A DNA stretch of 64,000 nucleotides from Hyphomicrobiales bacterium (GTDB lineage: Bacteria; Pseudomonadota; Alphaproteobacteria; Rhizobiales; Rhizobiaceae). The position numbers and the translations under genes are program-made. Positions 55,727-63,955 of this stretch are shown one piece after another. Every line of letters begins with the position of its first letter. Positions within the stretch are counted from its first letter, which is position 1. The notes beneath the pieces were generated by a model. It saw only the letters and a list, made by a program, of their open reading frames with translations. It did no database searches and was not told the origin of the DNA. The stretch covers positions 325,154-389,153 of the forward strand of contig UBZP01000014.1 of NCBI GenBank assembly GCA_900469965.1, in the 5' to 3' direction.

Positions 55727-55984
55727 TCAGCGATTGTCGAGCTGCGAGCGCACCAGCACCAGCCCGCGATGGGTGATGCGGTACGGCCTTCCGCCTTGCG
55801 AGGCGATGCATTTGCGCCGCTTCAGTTTGCGGAACAGGTCCATGTCCAGGCCGCCGGCGCGCCAACCGTCGCGCGTGATGCAGTGGACGTTGAGGATGGT
55901 CCGGGTTTCGTCCCGTTCGAGTTCGATCCTGCCGCCCTGGGCGAGCAGGTGGAGAATGCGCTGTTCGGCGCGTGAAATGTCCAT
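55727..55984 (-). CDS. yjhX: YjhX family protein (UPF0386)
   Basis: 85 residues, the full family length. The start (M-D-I-S-R-A-E-Q-R-I-L-H-L-L-A-Q-G-G-R-I) and end (G-G-R-P-Y-R-I-T-H-R-G-L, closing in Q-L-D-N-R) match UPF0386/YjhX. E. coli YjhX has been described as a toxin of a YjhX-YjhQ pair in which the antitoxin YjhQ is a GNAT protein. Here a GNAT gene lies just beyond its stop, convergent with it, which is suggestive but not the same operon order. Confidence 0.85.
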   Translation of the reverse strand: MDISRAEQRILHLLAQGGRIELERDETRTILNVHCITRDGWRAGGLDMDLFRKLKRRKCIASQGGRPYRITHRGLVLVRSQLDNR

Positions 55985-56020
55985 GGTCGTTGAAGTCCGA
56001 GAGGCGTTCGAGAGAACGCG

Positions 56021-56067
56021 AAAAAACGTTGCCGCCGGACGAAGTTCGGCGGGGCTGAAACGTTTTT
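56021..56067. terminator. Large hairpin between DUF1294 and yjhX
   Basis: CCGCCG/CGGCGG forms an inner stem, and AAAAACGTT/AACGTTTTT an outer one. Read leftward it ends in a T-run, so it can terminate the DUF1294 transcript; rightward it also ends in TTTTT. It might instead act in the yjhX leader, about 40 bases upstream of that start. Confidence 0.5.
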
Positions 56068-56182
56068 CTGGCCCGTGCGCGCAAGCGATGTTTGCGGGCA
56101 GGGCCCTCAGCGGGACTCAGACGAAGAGAACATAAAGGCTCCGATAGGACGGCTCGATTTCTAGGAAATGGCGCTGCCGTCG

Positions 56183-56503
56183 TCAACGCCCGAGCGATCG
56201 AAGCAGGCTCCCTGCAGGATCCGGCACTGCGACCAGGACGATGCCAAGGGCGAGATGGAGGGCGAGGAGCGCCGGCAACGCCGTCCGGAACGGTTCCTTG
56301 CGGGTCTTGTGGCGCAGAAGCCGCTGGGCGGCGATCGCCCCGAGGCTGCCGCCGATGACCGCAAGGCCGAGAAGCGTGCTCTCGCGAACCCGCCACTCTC
56401 CGGCGCGGGCCGCCTGCTTGTCCCGCCAAAAGGCAAGAAACGTCAGGACGTTGATCGAAACAAGAACGAAGGCAATCGACAGGGCGCTCATCCCTCGACG
56501 CAT
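56183..56503 (-). CDS. DUF1294 family membrane protein
   Basis: 106 residues with three hydrophobic segments (about 8-25, 43-60, 80-97). The DUF1294 core is present: F-W-R-D-K-Q-A-A-R near 27-35 and R-E-S-T-L-L-G-L-A-V-I-G-G-S-L-G-A near 40-56, followed by H-K-T-R-K-E-P-F. The function is unknown. A start at the ATG 12 bases further in is equally possible. It diverges from gatB. Confidence 0.82.
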   Translation of the reverse strand: MRRGMSALSIAFVLVSINVLTFLAFWRDKQAARAGEWRVRESTLLGLAVIGGSLGAIAAQRLLRHKTRKEPFRTALPALLALHLALGIVLVAVPDPAGSLLRSLGR

Positions 56504-56660
56504 AGCCGATGCCGGTTAACACCTTGCTCGAGGTCTTGCTGGGGGCGCTGTAGTCCGGGCCGAAGCTGGAAGGGTGAAAGCCTTGCGCCGCCTGCCCATA
56601 TGGTCTACCGACACAGTTCGAAAATCAGCCATTCCGAAGCGATCTTCCAAGAGCTTGCAC

Positions 56661-58163
56661 ATGACCATCGTCGACGTCCGCACCCCCGATCCGAAACGCT
56701 TCATCCCCGGCGCCACCGGCGACTGGGAGGTGATCATCGGCATGGAGGTGCACGCCCAGGTCACCAGCAATTCCAAGCTCTTCTCGGGCGCTGCGACGGT
56801 GTTCGGCAATGCGCCGAACGCCAACGTCTCGCTCGTCGATGCGGCGATGCCCGGCATGCTGCCGGTGATCAACGAGGAATGCGTTCGCCAGGCGATCCGC
56901 ACCGGCCTCGGGCTGAAGGCCAAGATCAACAACCGCTCGATCTTCGACCGCAAGAACTATTTCTATCCCGACCTGCCGCAGGGCTACCAGATCTCGCAGT
57001 ACAAGGACCCGATCGTCGGCGAGGGCAAGATCGTCATCTCGCTCGGCCCCGACCGCCAGGGCAATTTCGAGGACATCGAGATCGGCATCGAGCGCCTGCA
57101 CCTGGAGCAGGACGCCGGCAAGTCGATGCACGACCAGCATCCGACCATGTCCTATGTCGACCTGAACCGCTCCGGCGTGGCGCTGATGGAGATCGTCTCC
57201 AAGCCCGACATGCGCTCCTCCGACGAGGCCAAGGCCTATATGACCAAGCTGCGCTCGATCGTGCGCTACCTCGGCACCTGCGACGGCAACATGGACGAGG
57301 GCTCGATGCGCGCCGACGTCAACGTCTCAGTCCGCCGCCCGGGCGAGGCTTTCGGTACGCGCTGCGAGATCAAGAACGTCAACTCCATCCGCTTCATCGG
57401 CCAGGCGATCGAATATGAGGCCCGCCGCCAGATCGGCATCCTCGAGGACGGCGGCACCATCGACCAGGAGACCCGCCTGTTCGACCCGAACAAGGGCGAG
57501 ACCCGCTCGATGCGCTCCAAGGAGGATGCGCACGACTATCGCTATTTCCCCGATCCCGACCTGCTGCCGCTCGAATTCGACGACGCCTATGTGGAAGAGC
57601 TGAAGGCGCACCTGCCGGAACTGCCGGACGACAAGAAGGAGCGCTTCGTGCGCGAGCTCGGCCTGTCCGTCTACGACGCCTCGGTGCTGGTATCGGAAAA
57701 GGCGATCGCCGACTATTTCGAGGAGGTGGCCTCCGGCCGCGACGGCAAGGCCGCCGCCAACTGGGTCATCAACGACCTCCTGGGCGCCTTGAACAAGGCG
57801 GGCAAAGGCATTGAAGAGACGCCGGTTTCGCCCTTCCAGCTCGGCGGCATCATCGACCTGATCAAGGACGGCACCATCTCCGGCAAGATCGCCAAGGACC
57901 TGTTCGAGATCGTCTGGAACGAAGGCGGCGTGCCCGGCGAGATCGTGGAATCCCGCGGCATGAAGCAGGTCACCGACACCGGCGCCATCGAAAAGGCCGT
58001 CGATGACATCATCGCCGCCAATCCCGACCAGGTCGAGAAGGTCAAGGCCAAGCCGACGCTCGCCGGCTGGTTCGTCGGCCAGGTGATGAAGGCGACCGGC
58101 GGCAAGGCCAACCCGCAGGCCGTCCAGGCCCTCGTCAAGGCCAAGCTCGGCATCGAGGAATAG
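56661..58163 (+). CDS. gatB: Asp/Glu-tRNA amidotransferase subunit B
   Basis: 500 residues from the ATG at 56661. The cradle domain opens with [13 protein letters not shown] and includes the kinase-like [10 protein letters not shown] motif. The C-terminal YqeY-like domain (about 350-500) ends A-K-L-G-I-E. GatB activates the misacylated tRNA and transfers ammonia supplied by GatA. The upstream frame extension is not supported. A GNAT gene starts 2 bases after its stop. Confidence 0.97.
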   Translation: MTIVDVRTPDPKRFIPGATGDWEVIIGMEVHAQVTSNSKLFSGAATVFGNAPNANVSLVDAAMPGMLPVINEECVRQAIRTGLGLKAKINNRSIFDRKNYFYPDLPQGYQISQYKDPIVGEGKIVISLGPDRQGNFEDIEIGIERLHLEQDAGKSMHDQHPTMSYVDLNRSGVALMEIVSKPDMRSSDEAKAYMTKLRSIVRYLGTCDGNMDEGSMRADVNVSVRRPGEAFGTRCEIKNVNSIRFIGQAIEYEARRQIGILEDGGTIDQETRLFDPNKGETRSMRSKEDAHDYRYFPDPDLLPLEFDDAYVEELKAHLPELPDDKKERFVRELGLSVYDASVLVSEKAIADYFEEVASGRDGKAAANWVINDLLGALNKAGKGIEETPVSPFQLGGIIDLIKDGTISGKIAKDLFEIVWNEGGVPGEIVESRGMKQVTDTGAIEKAVDDIIAANPDQVEKVKAKPTLAGWFVGQVMKATGGKANPQAVQALVKAKLGIEE

Positions 58164-58165
58164 CC

Positions 58166-58663
58166 GTGTTCTTCGTCCGCACGGCCTCGGAGCGCGACCT
58201 GCCGAAAGTGAGCGCGCTCCTGGCCGAGACGTGGCATGCGACCTATGACGCGCTCTACGGCCCCGACAAGGTGTCCGAGATCACCGCGAAATGGCACTCC
58301 GTACCGGCATTGACGGAGAAGCTGAAGCGCAAGCATGCCGAGTTCGTCGTCGCCGACGACGGCAGGGTGCTGGCCGGCATGGGCTATGCCGCCCTGTCGA
58401 AGGCGGATCCGAAAGTGGCGGTCCTGCACCAGCTCTATGTGCTGCCGCAGTATCAGCGGCAGGGCGTCGGGCGGGATCTCTTCGCCGAACTCGAGACCTG
58501 CTTTCCCGACGCCAGGGTGATGCGGCTCGAGGTGGAGCCGAAGAACACGGCCGCGATCGCCTTCTATGAGGCGCACGGGTTCGCAAGGGCGGGCGAGACC
58601 GCCGATTGCGGCGATGGCCGCTCCGGCATTCCCGCGCTGATCCTCGAGAAGCCGCTCGGCTGA
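58166..58663 (+). CDS. GNAT family N-acetyltransferase downstream of gatB
   Basis: 165 residues from a GTG 2 bases after the gatB stop, with GAGGAA in the gatB tail as ribosome site, so the two are co-translated. The acetyl-CoA motif Q-R-Q-G-V-G-R-D-L-F lies near 94-103 and the F-Y-E-A-H-G-F end near 133. The third GNAT gene in the gat neighbourhood; its target is unknown. Confidence 0.9.
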   Translation: MFFVRTASERDLPKVSALLAETWHATYDALYGPDKVSEITAKWHSVPALTEKLKRKHAEFVVADDGRVLAGMGYAALSKADPKVAVLHQLYVLPQYQRQGVGRDLFAELETCFPDARVMRLEVEPKNTAAIAFYEAHGFARAGETADCGDGRSGIPALILEKPLG

Positions 58664-58807
58664 CGCGGCCGTGCACAAGCGTCGCCGTTGCCGCAAATCC
58701 CGCTTGAACATTCGGGAATCGCTGGACATTCGGCCATCCGCGCGCCATAAGCGAGGAACGGTTTCGACAGCGGGCCAGCCATTCCGGCCCGGTCAAGGAA
58801 GTGGACA

Positions 58808-59203
58808 ATGAGCCTTCTCAAGCAGATCTTCACCTGGTGGAACGGACAGACCATCGGCACACGGTTCCATACCTGGCGCTTCGGCAAGAAGGTGGGCGAG
58901 GATCAGTTCGGCAACGTCTACTACCAGGGCGGCACGGACTCCGAAGGCCGCACCCGCCGCTGGGTGATCTACAAGGGCTATGCGGAAGCCTCCGCCATCC
59001 CGCCCGGCTGGCACGGCTGGATCCATCACCGCACCGACGTCTCCCCGGCCGACGAGGACTACAAGCCGCGCGAGTGGCAGAAGGACCACCGCCCGAACGG
59101 CACCGGCACGGCGCAGGCCTACCGCCCGCCGGGCTCGCTCGCCGTCCCCGGCGAACGCCCCCGCGTGACCGGCGACTACGACGCCTGGACCCCGCGCGGC
59201 TGA
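58808..59203 (+). CDS. NADH:ubiquinone oxidoreductase accessory subunit NDUFA12-like
   Basis: 131 residues. The family signature is clear: T-W-R-F-G-K-K-V-G-E-D-Q-F-G-N-V-Y-Y near 22-39, R-R-W-V-I-Y near 50 and P-P-G-W-H-G-W-I-H near 65-73. The tail is Pro-rich. In alphaproteobacteria this is one of the few accessory complex I subunits shared with mitochondria. It stands apart from the nuo genes, as is usual. A signal-less cytosolic-side peripheral location is expected. Confidence 0.93.
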   Translation: MSLLKQIFTWWNGQTIGTRFHTWRFGKKVGEDQFGNVYYQGGTDSEGRTRRWVIYKGYAEASAIPPGWHGWIHHRTDVSPADEDYKPREWQKDHRPNGTGTAQAYRPPGSLAVPGERPRVTGDYDAWTPRG

Positions 59204-59288
59204 ACCGCTTTCGCCACATTTGACCGCTAGCGCAGACAGGCCCGGCCGCCGCGCCGGGTCGATTCTCATGCGAAAGACTTAAAAGGGG

Positions 59289-59732
59289 ATGGACTTGGCA
59301 GGCAGGCAGACAATCGCTTCGCGCATGGCCCTCGCGCTCGCCGCTCTCGGTGTGGCGGTGCTCGCCGCGGGCGCTCCGGCCGAGGCTGCCCGCATCGCCA
59401 ACCCTGTCGCCGTCTTCTCCGGCCTCGACAAGATCACCGGCCGCATCACCTCCTTCGACGTCTATGTCGGCGAGACGGTGCAGTTCGGCGCGCTGCAGGT
59501 CACCCCGCGCGTCTGCTACAACCGCGACGACACCGAGGCGCAGAAGGTCGATTCCTTCGTCGAGGTCAGCGAGATCACGCTCGACCGCAAGATCCGCCGC
59601 ATCTTCACCGGCTGGATGTTTGCCGAAAGCCCCGGCCTCAATGCCGTCGAGCACCCCGTCTATGACGTTTGGCTGACCGAGTGCAAGATGCAGTCCGACG
59701 TCCCGCCGCCCCAAACGACGAGCGCGCAGTAA
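59289..59732 (+). CDS. DUF2155 secreted protein
   Basis: 147 residues with a signal peptide (A-A-G-A-P-A-E-A|A near residue 34). The DUF2155 core follows: A-V-F-S-G-L-D-K-I-T-G-R, then C-Y-N-R-D-D-T-E-A, E-V-S-E-I-T-L-D and G-W-M-F-A-E-S-P-G-L-N-A-V-E-H-P-V-Y-D-V-W-L-T-E-C. The two Cys are positioned for a disulphide. The function is unknown. AAAAGGGG directly abuts the ATG at 59289, so a TTG at 59295 or the ATG at 59325 may be the real start. It follows the NDUFA12 gene by 85 bases and may be co-transcribed. Confidence 0.88.
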   Translation: MDLAGRQTIASRMALALAALGVAVLAAGAPAEAARIANPVAVFSGLDKITGRITSFDVYVGETVQFGALQVTPRVCYNRDDTEAQKVDSFVEVSEITLDRKIRRIFTGWMFAESPGLNAVEHPVYDVWLTECKMQSDVPPPQTTSAQ

Positions 59733-59807
59733 CCCCCGTCCCGCTGCGAAAAGCGAGGAGCGTTTGGCAGGGCAGGGCATTTTCCCCTTCTCCCGACCGG
59801 ACGATGC

Positions 59808-61289
59808 TCACGAAAGACCGCCGGAGAACCGCTCCAGCAGGTCCGCCAGCAGATGGACGCCGCGTTCGATGTCTCCGGTCTGTAGCGCCGAATAGCCCAT
59901 CACGAGACCCGCCCGGTCCGGGAGGCTTTCCGTGGCGTCTGCCGCGTAGAGCGGCGAGATCGCGTGGATCCCCAGGCCCATGGCACGCGCGCCTTCCAGA
60001 AGCGCGGTCTCCGCGGACCGGGGAATGCCGTTCAGCCACGCGACCACATGCAGGCCCGCGTCCGCGCCCTCGACGTCCACCTTGTCGCCCAGGCGATGAC
60101 GGAGGGCGTTGAGCAGGGTCGCGCGCCGTTCGTGGTTCAGGCGGCGTATCCGTCGCAGGTGAACCTCGTAGGCGCCGCTTTCGATGAGCGACGCCAGGGC
60201 GTCCTGCTGAAGCAAGGGCGTGTGGCGGTCGCACAGAAGCTTCGCCGTTGCGAACACCGCCTGCAGTTCGGCGGGCACCACCAGGTAGCCGAGGCGTAGG
60301 CCCGGCGCGAGCGTCTTCGAGACCGTGCCGCAATAGATGACGTTGCCACCCTCGGTGAGGCCGAAGAGCGGCGGCACGGGGTTGATATCGTAGCGGAACT
60401 CGCTGTCGTAGTCGTCTTCCACGACATGGGCGTCAAACTGTCGGGCCCAGTCCAGCAGCTGATGGCGACGGGCCACGGGCATGACGCCGCCGAGCGGGAA
60501 CTGATGGGACGGCGTCACATAGGCCAGGCGCGCGTCCAGCTGCGCCAGCCCCCCGGTTTCCATGCCGCTCCGGTCCACCGGCACGGGAACGGCCGACGCA
60601 CCGGCGCCGGCGAAAATCTGGCGCGCCATGTCATAGCAGGGGTTCTCGATGACGAAGCGGTCGCCGGGATCGAGAAGGACGCGCGCGCACAGGTCCAGCC
60701 CCTGCTGGGAGCCGTTCACGACGATGATCTGGTCCAGCTCGCAGCGGATCGTCCGGGCGCGCCAGAGATAGCCCTGCAGCGCTCGTCTAAGCCGCACCGA
60801 TCCCCGCGGGTCGCCGTATGTCAGCCTGTCCGGCCGCCGGGCGGCGGCTTCAGCCACAGCCTTCCGCCAGGCCGCGGACGGAAAATCGGCGCTTGCGAGA
60901 TCGCCGTGGCGGAAGTCCACGAGGACCTTGCCCGGCGCTTCGGCGGACCAGGGCGAGAAACCTCTGAGCCGCGCACCATAGGCAGACAGGCGCACCTGTC
61001 GGGGATCGCGGGTCCGCTTCACCTGATCCGGTCCGCCGACCGCGGCCCTGACGACCCGCGGCCGTGCGCCCTGCCGCAGTTCGATGAAACCTTCGGCGTG
61101 AAGCTGCTCGAAGGCAATCATCACGGTCGTCCGGGAAACGCCGAGTTCCTGCGCCAGACCCCGTGACGAGGGCAGCTGGCCCGTTTCGCCGAACACGCCC
61201 CGGGCAATGTGCTCCTTCAGGGCGGCATAAATGTCCTGCGCCCCGATCCGCCCCTTCGCGCTTGTGCCTGCGGGCTTCAACTGGACCAT
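59808..61289 (-). CDS. MocR/PdxR-type GntR regulator with aminotransferase domain
   Basis: 493 residues from the ATG at 61289 (AAGGAA ribosome site). The GntR winged helix is at about 20-85 (L-P-S-S-R-G-L-A-Q-E-L-G-V-S-R-T-T-V). After a linker, a fold-type I aminotransferase-like domain (about 120-490) keeps the PLP lysine K325 (T-V-S-K-T-L-A-P) and the D-D-Y-D-S-E-F segment. Such proteins sense PLP or PLP-amino-acid adducts; PdxR activates pdxST and GabR the GABA genes. It diverges from a YggS-family PLP-binding protein gene, and their spacer carries paired repeats. The regulated pathway is not known. Confidence 0.92.
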   Translation of the reverse strand: MVQLKPAGTSAKGRIGAQDIYAALKEHIARGVFGETGQLPSSRGLAQELGVSRTTVMIAFEQLHAEGFIELRQGARPRVVRAAVGGPDQVKRTRDPRQVRLSAYGARLRGFSPWSAEAPGKVLVDFRHGDLASADFPSAAWRKAVAEAAARRPDRLTYGDPRGSVRLRRALQGYLWRARTIRCELDQIIVVNGSQQGLDLCARVLLDPGDRFVIENPCYDMARQIFAGAGASAVPVPVDRSGMETGGLAQLDARLAYVTPSHQFPLGGVMPVARRHQLLDWARQFDAHVVEDDYDSEFRYDINPVPPLFGLTEGGNVIYCGTVSKTLAPGLRLGYLVVPAELQAVFATAKLLCDRHTPLLQQDALASLIESGAYEVHLRRIRRLNHERRATLLNALRHRLGDKVDVEGADAGLHVVAWLNGIPRSAETALLEGARAMGLGIHAISPLYAADATESLPDRAGLVMGYSALQTGDIERGVHLLADLLERFSGGLS

Positions 61290-61327
61290 CAAATTTCCTT
61301 ACAACTGGCTGTTAACGGCAAGCCAGT
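61278..61327. promoter_or_regulatory. Repeat cluster in the MocR-yggS intergenic region
   Basis: CAACTGG occurs as a direct repeat at 61278-61284 and 61302-61308. The second copy forms an inverted repeat with AGCCAGT (ACTGGCT-N10-AGCCAGT, 61304-61327). Direct repeats plus a reversed copy are the usual MocR operator layout. The first copy overlaps the MocR start codon, fitting autorepression. Confidence 0.55.
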
Positions 61328-61395
61328 CTGAGCCTATTTTCGCAGAAATCCAAGCGGCGTTCGTCGATGCCGCCGAATTCGCAGGTCGAAAACCC

Positions 61396-62184
61396 ATGCT
61401 GCATCAGGACAAAAGGCCGTCGCTTACGGACGAAGAGCGCTTCGGATCCGATCCGGCATCGCTGCTCCGCGCCAATCTCGCGGCTGTGGAAGAGAGGATC
61501 GGCCGGGCCTGCGCCCGGGCCGGACGCGATCGGGCCTCCGTCCGGCTCCTGCCGATCACCAAGACCGTCCCGGCCCGGATTCTGCGCCTCGCCCGTCAGG
61601 TGGGCATCCGTGATTTCGGCGAGAACAAGATCCAGGAGGCGGAAGCCAAGCGTGCGGAACTTGCCGATCTCGATGTCGACTGGAGCATCGTCGGCCATCT
61701 GCAGACCAACAAGGTCAAGCAGTTGTGCCGCTTTGCGCGGGAGTTCCACGCGCTCGACAGCCTGCGGCTCGCGGATCTGCTGAACGCCCGGCTCGAACGC
61801 GAAGATCGGGATCTGGATGTCTACATTCAGGTCAACACCTCGGGCGAGGAGAGCAAGTTCGGGCTTAACCCCGACGCGCTGATGCCGTTCGTCGAGACGC
61901 TGGAGCGGTTTCCCCGTCTCCGCCCCCGCGGCCTGATGACGCTGGCGCTCTTCAGCCGGGACATGGATGCCGTCCGCCCGTGCTTTGCCCTGCTGCGCCG
62001 CCTGCGCGACCGGGCGGCCGCGCGCAATCCGGCCGTGCAGGAGCTGTCGATGGGGATGTCGGGCGATTTCGAGGAGGCGATCGAGGAGGGGGCGGACGTC
62101 GTGCGCGTCGGCCAGGCCATCTTCGGCAGGCGCCCCACGCCCGACGGACACTATTGGCCGGGGCTCGCCGACCCCACCCATTGA
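61396..62184 (+). CDS. YggS/PROSC family PLP-binding protein
   Basis: 262 residues from the ATG at 61396. The PLP lysine is K56 (L-P-I-T-K-T-V-P-A). The G-H-L-Q-T-N-K-V-K segment, the [10 protein letters not shown] phosphate loop and the [10 protein letters not shown] end match the family. YggS proteins hold free PLP and balance B6 and amino-acid pools. The ~20-residue charged N-terminal extension and the sequence drift suggest a paralogue rather than the housekeeping copy, which in other genomes sits elsewhere. It is divergent from a MocR regulator. Confidence 0.88.
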   Translation: MLHQDKRPSLTDEERFGSDPASLLRANLAAVEERIGRACARAGRDRASVRLLPITKTVPARILRLARQVGIRDFGENKIQEAEAKRAELADLDVDWSIVGHLQTNKVKQLCRFAREFHALDSLRLADLLNARLEREDRDLDVYIQVNTSGEESKFGLNPDALMPFVETLERFPRLRPRGLMTLALFSRDMDAVRPCFALLRRLRDRAAARNPAVQELSMGMSGDFEEAIEEGADVVRVGQAIFGRRPTPDGHYWPGLADPTH

Positions 62185-62258
62185 AAGGACCGGTTGCCGC
62201 GCGCCGTATCGGGCGAGGGCAGCCATCGACACACAGGAACGATCCCGGAGACAGACCC

Positions 62259-63002
62259 ATGAAAGTGCATTTCGTCATACATGAGGCGTTCGAGGCCCCG
62301 GGCGCCTACGAGGACTGGGTGAGGTCGCGCGGCCACGCGGCAAGCTACTCGCGGGTCTATGCGAACGAGAGGCTGCCCGCGTCCGCCGAGGGCATCGACC
62401 TTCTCGTCGTGATGGGCGGGCCGCAGTCCCCCTCGACCACGACGGAGGAATGCCCGCACTTCGACGCTGCCGCCGAGCAGGCGCTGATCCGAAAATGCGT
62501 CGAGGCCGGCAAGGCCGTCGTCGGCGTCTGCCTCGGATCGCAGCTGATCGGCGAAGCCCTGGGCGCGGCCCATTCGCACAGCCCCGAAAAGGAGATCGGC
62601 AAGTTTCCGATCACGCTGACTGCGGCCGGCAGGGCCGATCCGAAGTTCTCGCATTTCGGCGAGACGCTTTCGGTCGGTCATTGGCACAACGACATGCCGG
62701 GCCTGACCGACACGGCGACCGTCATCGCCGCAAGCGAGGGCTGCCCGCGCCAGATCGTGGAGTATGGCGACCTCGTCTACGGCTTCCAGTGCCACATGGA
62801 GTTCACCCCGGACGTCGTCGAGCTCCTGATCGCCGCGTCCGAGACGGAGCTGGCGACCCTCACCGATCGTCGTTTCGTCCAGCAGCCGGAGGCGTTGCGC
62901 CGGAACGACTGGCACGAGATGAACGAGAAGCTGTTCGAATTCCTCGACAGGCTCGTCGCGGCCTATCGGGCGCAGAAACCTTCGAAGGCGCGGCTGGCTT
63001 AG
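62259..63002 (+). CDS. Class I glutamine amidotransferase-like protein
   Basis: 247 residues. The triad is visible: nucleophile C91 (G-V-C-L-G-S-Q-L), H179 and E181 (Q-C-H-M-E-F). The oxyanion region V-M-G-G-P-Q lies near 51-56. No synthase domain or partner gene is adjacent, so it resembles the stand-alone GMP-synthase-like or gamma-glutamyl-hydrolase-like members. It starts 74 bases after the yggS paralogue, likely in the same transcript. The substrate is unknown. Confidence 0.88.
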   Translation: MKVHFVIHEAFEAPGAYEDWVRSRGHAASYSRVYANERLPASAEGIDLLVVMGGPQSPSTTTEECPHFDAAAEQALIRKCVEAGKAVVGVCLGSQLIGEALGAAHSHSPEKEIGKFPITLTAAGRADPKFSHFGETLSVGHWHNDMPGLTDTATVIAASEGCPRQIVEYGDLVYGFQCHMEFTPDVVELLIAASETELATLTDRRFVQQPEALRRNDWHEMNEKLFEFLDRLVAAYRAQKPSKARLA

Positions 63003-63037
63003 GCCGCCCGCAGCGCCGACCCCGCGCCCACGGGGTG

Positions 63038-63253
63038 TCACCAATTGCCGGGATCGGCCGTGTGGTCGATCTCGGCAAATTCATCCGCCTTTTCCCGATC
63101 GAGCGTCAGATCGGTCGCAACCATGGACTCGTCCCTGACCAGATATTGCAGGGGCGCCGGCGCCCTGGTGAGCGCCTGGTACATCAGCAAGGCAGCCTCC
63201 TCGGCAGTGTCTGCCTCGAACGTGCTCGTGAGGATGACGGTGAACTTGTGCAT
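63038..63253 (-). CDS. Small hypothetical protein
   Basis: 71 residues from an ATG with GAGGT 8 bases upstream; the frame is open further up. It reads as beta-alpha-beta (H-K-F-T-V-I-L-T-S-T-F-E-A-D-T-A-E-E-A-A) with an acidic C-terminus. No family was recognised. It follows the Lrp gene on the same strand after a 78-bp gap. Confidence 0.6.
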   Translation of the reverse strand: MHKFTVILTSTFEADTAEEAALLMYQALTRAPAPLQYLVRDESMVATDLTLDREKADEFAEIDHTADPGNW

Positions 63254-63331
63254 GGCGTTGACCTCATCTGTTCGGCCGGCCCGCCCGATCTTGCGGGGAT
63301 GGCGACCTTTTTCCTTGCGTCCAATCACGTC

Positions 63332-63790
63332 TCAGACAGGGATCTCGGTTGATTGCTTGACCCTCTGCATGGGGATCTCCGACTTGATGTTCCTGACCCC
63401 CTTGATGCGGCCGAGATGTTCGATCTGGAACCTCCGGTAGCCGTCGAGATCGGCGGCGACCACGCGCAGGATGAAGTCGCAGTCTCCGGCCATGAGGTGG
63501 CACTCGACGACCTGGGGAAGTCTTCGGATGGCCTCGACGAATGGCACCACAGTTTCCTCGTCCTGACCAGTCAGCCAGACGCGCGCGAACACGGTGAAGC
63601 CCATTCCGAGCTTCGCCGCGTCGACCAGAGCGACATATCGCTCGATGATGCCGGCTTCCTCCAGGAGCTTGACCCGCCTGAGGCAGGGCGACGGCGAAAG
63701 GCCGACCCTCGAAGCCAGGTCCGTGTTCGGGATTTTTCCGTCCTGCTGGAGAACCCGCAGGATGGCGCGGTCGATCGAGTCGAGCTGCAT
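63332..63790 (-). CDS. Lrp/AsnC family regulator
   Basis: 152 residues. The helix-turn-helix is at about 8-55 (N-T-D-L-A-S-R-V-G-L-S-P-S-P-C-L-R-R-V-K). The RAM effector domain is at about 65-140, with the conserved C-H-L-M-A-G-D-C-D-F-I-L-R-V segment near 97-110. It probably binds an amino acid. It diverges from the truncated gene at 63956, which is the likely target. Confidence 0.92.
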   Translation of the reverse strand: MQLDSIDRAILRVLQQDGKIPNTDLASRVGLSPSPCLRRVKLLEEAGIIERYVALVDAAKLGMGFTVFARVWLTGQDEETVVPFVEAIRRLPQVVECHLMAGDCDFILRVVAADLDGYRRFQIEHLGRIKGVRNIKSEIPMQRVKQSTEIPV

Positions 63791-63955
63791 TGGCGTCAGA
63801 ATCCATGATTTTTACCGATCGTGGCATTGTATGCCAAATTGCCGGCAAAGCGCATCATATTCGCAACCAAATGCCACCGGCCCCGCGGTAAAAATGCCGG
63901 AAAGCGGATGGCGGCCAGCCCTCGGCCGGCAGGATGGGATCTGTGGGAAAGCGAC

